Shown here in pieces: positions 21,055 through 25,039 of a stretch of 25,039 bases of DNA. Origin of the DNA: an uncultured Clostridia bacterium. Its GTDB lineage: Bacteria; Bacillota; Clostridia; UBA1381. The notes under the pieces were generated by a model. The model did no database searches and was not told where the DNA came from. It saw nothing but the letters and a program-made list of their open reading frames with translations. Position 1 is the stretch's first letter, and each line of letters starts with the position of its first letter. Position numbers and translations under genes: made by a program. The stretch lies in the NCBI GenBank assembly GCA_910585485.1, contig CAJUEZ010000023.1:2000-27038 (forward strand), given 5' to 3'.

Positions 21055-22242
21055 TTACTGATACATATCCTGAAGAAGTTCGCAGTAATCGCTGAAATTA
21101 GTTGTAAAGATATAATTTGAGATAAGCACTTCATCGGGTGAATACTCGTCAAGCACTTCATCAAAAGTACCTTTATATCCTCTCGGGTCTACAAGTACCA
21201 CTTTTTTATAGTTGTTTATGAGCCACGGCGCGAGAGCGTTCGCGTATGACTCGCGTATTACAACAAGCGTTTTGCCGTTTGGATTGTTTGTGTTTGTCAT
21301 TTCTACAATGTCGTGGTCTCCGCCGAAAAAGAATGAGTAACCTGCCTTCGACTGGTCATACATGGAGTCTCCGTAGGTAATAGGATTTCCTTCTTCGTCT
21401 ATAGAGTGCATCTGTGTTTTGATATGATTATCACTGTTAATATCGAACCACTCTACGGTGTCGGGAACTGTGATTACAGAAGCGTTATTTACTTTGTCGT
21501 GCAGGTAGCCTAAAACTCCGTTGATTGAATGAACTTCAAAATCGTTTATATCTACGGCTTCACCGCCTTCGGCAGATATGAACGCGCAATAACCGTAATA
21601 CGCTCCGCGCTGAGTCCAGTGATGGTCGGTTCTGAAATATAAATATTCATCGGAATGCTGTTTAATTTCATTGAAAACATCGACCTTTGTAACAGATTCA
21701 TCAATTTTTTCATAAATGCTGTTGATTGCTTTTTCCTGGTCATCCTGTAGATTTTTGTATATCGGGTCTTTAAAAGAAAGCTGTGTCGGAATAATCATAT
21801 TATAGAGTTTTATATTTTCCGGCAGTTTGCGGGCATAGTAATTCATAGTTTCCGCATATATCTTTTCCTGTTCGGGATTTTTTATAAACATTTCTATAAT
21901 GGCATTATCCGCGACAAGTAATGTTTGTTTTTGAGTTGTACCGGTTCCGATGTCTTTATTGGCGGATATTATTTGTCCTGTTTTCGGGACGAATCCTTTG
22001 GAACTTTCCATACTTTTTGAAAGAGATGTAAAGAAGGAACGGCATGCCACACTGTCTCCTATAAAACTTTCAAAATCCGTTGCGAATCTGCCCGAAAACA
22101 CATTTTCACTGTTAAGAGACGGCATTGAAGAGCGAGGTCTGTTCTCCGCGATAATACTTGCCTCATCAGCGGGCAGTGCCAGCATTAACGTGAATATCCC
22201 AATCATAAGCACAAACACACCTATTACTAATTTATTTTTCAT
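21055..22242 (-). CDS. DHHW-family protein (AlgJ/AlgX-like partner of MBOAT acyltransferase)
   Basis: A 395-residue membrane-anchored extracytoplasmic protein. Residues 3-24 form an N-terminal anchor or uncleaved signal (KLVIGVFVLMIGIFTLMLAL). The family signature FRTDHHWTQRG is near residues 204-214, and IRESYANALAPWL near 330 matches the SGNH-like region of AlgJ/AlgX relatives. Such proteins work with an AlgI-type membrane acyltransferase to O-acetylate an exported polysaccharide. ATG at 22242 follows CGGAGG with 6-7 bases of spacing; the ATG at 22266 overlaps the previous gene's stop and has no site. It lies 23 bp after the acyltransferase, in one operon. The polymer modified is unknown. 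Confidence 0.88.
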   Translation of the reverse strand: MKNKLVIGVFVLMIGIFTLMLALPADEASIIAENRPRSSMPSLNSENVFSGRFATDFESFIGDSVACRSFFTSLSKSMESSKGFVPKTGQIISANKDIGTGTTQKQTLLVADNAIIEMFIKNPEQEKIYAETMNYYARKLPENIKLYNMIIPTQLSFKDPIYKNLQDDQEKAINSIYEKIDESVTKVDVFNEIKQHSDEYLYFRTDHHWTQRGAYYGYCAFISAEGGEAVDINDFEVHSINGVLGYLHDKVNNASVITVPDTVEWFDINSDNHIKTQMHSIDEEGNPITYGDSMYDQSKAGYSFFFGGDHDIVEMTNTNNPNGKTLVVIRESYANALAPWLINNYKKVVLVDPRGYKGTFDEVLDEYSPDEVLISNYIFTTNFSDYCELLQDMYQ

Positions 22243-22265
22243 ATCTTTACCTCCGAGCCTATACA

Positions 22266-23654
22266 TTAAAATCTGAAATATAAAAATGGGTTATAGGTTT
22301 GTCCCACAAGAAGAATAAAGCATGCTCCAAGTCCTGCTATTACAAGTATTGGCTGAGTTATTGCGGCAAAAATCTCTGATTTTTTACATATAAAATTATA
22401 CGCGATTGCCGGCAGGGGAGTTGACGCTATTATACATATTATAAGCAGCCACAAATTTGCGCATATAGCTGAAACCGCTGTCAGGTCATAAAGCGCGGCG
22501 CCAACACCAAAAGCGCTCTTAAGGAATATCCAAAGCGAGCCAAGGTCTGTGAAATAGAACAGCGCCCAACCGATTATGACAAAGAACATGGTGTATATAT
22601 GGCAAAGCGGCGTGGGAATATTTTGTAGTTTCTGTTTAAATAAGGTTTTCTCGATAAATAACAGTATGCCGTAGAATAATCCCCAAAATATGAAGTTCCA
22701 GCTTGAACCATGCCACAAACCTGTCAGCATCCATACTATAAATATATTCAGTATAGGGCGGTAACGGTTGCCGCCGAGAGGGATATATACATAATCACGG
22801 AAAAAGCTTGACAGAGATATATGCCATCTGCGCCAAAATTCCGTTATATTGCGTGAAATATACGGGTATTTAAAATTCTCACCGAAATGGAAACCAAGCA
22901 TGCGTCCCATTCCTATTGCCATATCACTGTAGCCTGAAAAATCAAAATATATCTGAAATGTGTACATGATAATTCCAATCCAAGACGAGGCGACGGTCAG
23001 GCGAGTGCTTTCAAGAAGCATGGACGCGACAGAGCCGGCACTGTTGGCGAGCATGACTTTTTTGCACATACCGGCTGTGAAACGTTTGACACCGTACGCA
23101 AAATCTTCGGTTGTAACTTTTCTGTCGTCAATCTCGCGGGCAATGTCACTGTAACGTACTATAGGACCTGCCACAAGCTGCGGGAACATTGAAACATATG
23201 CCAAAAAATTCAGAAAGGATTTTTGAACGCGAGTGTGTCCGCGATACATGTCGATTGTATATGAAAGAGTCTGGAATGTGTAAAATGAGATTCCTATAGG
23301 CAGAGCGAAATTCGGATTTGGAATCGATGTGTGAAGCAGCATGTTTATATTATCAATAAAAAACCCTGAGTATTTAAAAACTCCCAAAAGTCCGAGATTT
23401 ATAACAAGCGAGGCTATAAGAGCTATAGTGGCTTTAGGACGCGCATAGTATTTATCAATTATTAGCCCATTTATATAGTCCACAAGCGCGCTGAATATAA
23501 GAAGTATTACCCAAATGGGTTCGCCCCACGCATAAAAGAAAAGCGAGACGACTACAAGTATTATATTTTTATATGTAAGATTTTTTGAAAGATTATATGC
23601 TATCAGTACTATGGGCAGAAATATGCACATAAACATAAGACTCGAAAAAACCAA
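22266..23654 (-). CDS. Membrane-bound O-acyltransferase (AlgI/DltB-like MBOAT)
   Basis: A polytopic membrane protein of 462 residues that passes acyl (acetyl) groups across the membrane to an exported glycan. Hydrophobic segments run throughout. The MBOAT core shows FWRRWHISLSSFFRDYVYIP and LTGLWHGSSWNF, with the invariant histidine at 315. The start is TTG at 23654, which gives MVFSSLMFMCIFLP, the usual AlgI opening, and puts AGGAGG at 7 bases; the TTG at 23660 is too close to that site. The DHHW gene follows. Cell-surface polysaccharide O-acetylation is the likely role; alginate itself is not expected in Clostridia. Confidence 0.92.
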   Translation of the reverse strand: MVFSSLMFMCIFLPIVLIAYNLSKNLTYKNIILVVVSLFFYAWGEPIWVILLIFSALVDYINGLIIDKYYARPKATIALIASLVINLGLLGVFKYSGFFIDNINMLLHTSIPNPNFALPIGISFYTFQTLSYTIDMYRGHTRVQKSFLNFLAYVSMFPQLVAGPIVRYSDIAREIDDRKVTTEDFAYGVKRFTAGMCKKVMLANSAGSVASMLLESTRLTVASSWIGIIMYTFQIYFDFSGYSDMAIGMGRMLGFHFGENFKYPYISRNITEFWRRWHISLSSFFRDYVYIPLGGNRYRPILNIFIVWMLTGLWHGSSWNFIFWGLFYGILLFIEKTLFKQKLQNIPTPLCHIYTMFFVIIGWALFYFTDLGSLWIFLKSAFGVGAALYDLTAVSAICANLWLLIICIIASTPLPAIAYNFICKKSEIFAAITQPILVIAGLGACFILLVGQTYNPFLYFRF

Positions 23655-23735
23655 AATCAACCCTCCTGTTTGCTAAGGAAATACTGAACAAGTTAAGTAA
23701 CTCCCTGAAAGGAATACTGTTTAAATTCCTTTAAA

Positions 23736-23764
23736 AGTATAGCATACAAAAGGGTTGGTGTCAA
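23736..23764 (-). promoter_or_regulatory. Sigma-A-type promoter of the MBOAT-DHHW operon
   Basis: TTGACA (23764-23759), 17-bp spacer, TATACT (23741-23736) on the - strand. Confidence 0.88.
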
Positions 23765-23779
23765 GTCTACATTTCTAAT

Positions 23780-24886
23780 CTATTCAAAAATTTCAGCAAT
23801 TTTTGTCATTTCAGAACTGATTTTGATACTTTGCGGACAGACTTTTTCGCACTTTTTACATTTTTTGCACTTATCGGCTCCTTTTTGGAGTGATGAGTAT
23901 ATTTCTTTTGCGCTGTTCATGCCGGCAGAAGCGGTGGCATTATATGCTTCAAACGTTTTAGGAATATCAAGTCCGAACGGACACGGCATGCAGTAGGCGC
24001 ATTTTGTGCAGGGGACAAGCGCCATCTTATCAAATACTTCTTTAGCGCTTTTCAGCATATCGAGGTTTTTGTCCGTAAGCATTCCCACTTCCGCTTTATC
24101 GGCATAGGCTATATTCGCTTTCACTTGTTCCATAGCGCCCATACCGCTCAGGAGAAGCGAGATTTCCTTTCTGTTCCATAAAAAGTCCATAGCCCATTCC
24201 ACCGGTGTTTTTTCGTCTGACAGCATTTTGGATACCTGCGGTGAAGGATTAGCGAGTTTTCCTCCGAGAAGCGGCTCCATAATTATAACGTCCAGACCTT
24301 TTTCGTGTGCGTATTCCAAGCCTTCAAGTCCCGCTTGATAATTTGTGTTTATGTAATTTAACTGTATCTGACAGAACTCCCACGCAGGATTGGCATCAAC
24401 GATTTTTTTAAAGGTTTCAAGGTCATCGTGGAAAGAAAAGCCTATGTGGCGGATTTTTCCTTCTGCTTTCGCCTTGTTGAGTTTGTCTATGATATTGTAT
24501 TTTTCGACTATATTTGCAAATCTGTCCTTGTCCAGTGCGTGTATCAGATAAAAATCAATATGGTCGGTCTGAAGTCTTTCAAGCTGCTCGTCAAGGAAAC
24601 GGTCAAAATCTTCCTCGCATTTCACTTTCCATGTGGGACATTTTGTCGCAAAATGGATTTTGTCGCGATAAGGTTTTAAGGCCTCGCCTATAAAGCTTTC
24701 GCTTTTTTCGTCATGATAGACATACGCGGTGTCAAAATAGTTTACACCGTTTTCCGCGGCATATCGCAGCATTGCGGTGGATTTTTCAGCGTCAATATCA
24801 CCCGAGTTTTTTGAGGTGGTCGGAAAACGCATACATCCGAAACCTAACGCTGATATTTTTTCGCCTGCAAGTAATCGGTATTTCAT
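23780..24886 (-). CDS. Aldo/keto reductase with C-terminal 4Fe-4S ferredoxin-type domain
   Basis: A cytoplasmic oxidoreductase of 368 residues. Residues about 1-270 form the aldo/keto reductase barrel: LGFGCMRFP near 15-23, the catalytic set Asp (DTAYVYHDE near 53), Tyr in the same stretch and Lys (FATKCPTW near 82), and DFYLIHALD near 111. Residues about 290-360 carry two iron-sulfur motifs: CTKCAYCMPCP and CKKCKKCEKVCP. This fused type is common in anaerobic Clostridia and is often called a predicted oxidoreductase; the substrate is unknown. ATG at 24886 follows AAAGGA. It has its own promoter. A role in lactaldehyde reduction is conceivable but unsupported by position. Confidence 0.92.
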   Translation of the reverse strand: MKYRLLAGEKISALGFGCMRFPTTSKNSGDIDAEKSTAMLRYAAENGVNYFDTAYVYHDEKSESFIGEALKPYRDKIHFATKCPTWKVKCEEDFDRFLDEQLERLQTDHIDFYLIHALDKDRFANIVEKYNIIDKLNKAKAEGKIRHIGFSFHDDLETFKKIVDANPAWEFCQIQLNYINTNYQAGLEGLEYAHEKGLDVIIMEPLLGGKLANPSPQVSKMLSDEKTPVEWAMDFLWNRKEISLLLSGMGAMEQVKANIAYADKAEVGMLTDKNLDMLKSAKEVFDKMALVPCTKCAYCMPCPFGLDIPKTFEAYNATASAGMNSAKEIYSSLQKGADKCKKCKKCEKVCPQSIKISSEMTKIAEIFE

Positions 24887-24926
24887 TTAAATCAGTCCTT
24901 TCGTAAAAAATGTTTCTGTAAATTTA

Positions 24927-24955
24927 AGTATACAGGATTTGTATCAATAATTCAA
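24927..24955 (-). promoter_or_regulatory. Promoter of the aldo/keto reductase gene
   Basis: TTGAAT (24955-24950), 17-bp spacer, TATACT (24932-24927) on the - strand. The remaining bases to 25039 show no gene. Confidence 0.8.
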
Positions 24956-25039
24956 GGGTATCGAAAAATAATATTAACCGCGTTGTGTAGGATTACAATA
25001 GAAATGTTACAGTAAGGTAAAAAAATATACGGAAACCTA

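Overview
The window looks like a chromosomal segment of a low-GC, spore-forming member of the Clostridia (Firmicutes), probably an anaerobic plant-fibre or gut type. Four things point there: strong AGGAGG-type ribosome binding sites with several TTG starts, an SLH-domain cell-wall hydrolase, spoIIE behind a Spo0A-type promoter, and A/T-rich intergenic DNA. The species cannot be named from the sequence. No rRNA, tRNA, CRISPR array, transposase or integrase was seen.

Layout. (1) 1-2260: the end of a surface or secreted protein with a Thr/Pro/Ser repeat linker, convergent with a phosphohexomutase (pgcA). (2) 2340-4470: a gene-poor A/T-rich stretch with a decayed gene remnant, a small gene whose N-terminus resembles the PLMP segment of IscB-like proteins, and a long regulatory-looking upstream region. 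(3) 4469-5794: a secreted SLH + NlpC/P60 peptidoglycan hydrolase. (4) 6201-15093: a complete bacterial microcompartment (BMC) operon. (5) 15212-17733: dusB and guaB. (6) 18036-20975: a small phosphodiesterase divergent from spoIIE. (7) 21055-23654: an AlgI-like O-acyltransferase with its DHHW/AlgJ-like partner. (8) 23780-24886: an aldo/keto reductase with ferredoxin-type iron-sulfur motifs.

The BMC operon is the centre of interest. In order it encodes a class II sugar-phosphate aldolase, a GlcG/PduO-C-like protein, a CoA-acylating aldehyde dehydrogenase, a zinc alcohol dehydrogenase, four single-domain hexameric shell proteins, PduL, a EutN/CcmL pentamer, PduS and a PduT-like tandem shell protein. 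There is no diol dehydratase, ethanolamine lyase, glycyl radical enzyme, cobalamin adenosyltransferase or acetate kinase in the window. The simplest reading is that fuculose- or rhamnulose-1-phosphate is split to DHAP and lactaldehyde. Lactaldehyde is then dismutated inside the shell: one half is reduced to 1,2-propanediol by the alcohol dehydrogenase, the other is oxidised to lactyl-CoA and lactyl-phosphate by the aldehyde dehydrogenase and PduL. This recycles NAD and CoA internally.

Four enzymes carry clear amphipathic encapsulation helices (the aldolase at its C-terminus, the others at their N-termini) and a fifth carries a possible one. The unexplained part is the PduS/PduT/GlcG-like set, normally tied to B12 enzymes, in an operon with no visible B12 enzyme. 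It may be an electron conduit across the shell. Large imperfect hairpins sit at gene-block boundaries in the operon and may set shell:enzyme ratios.
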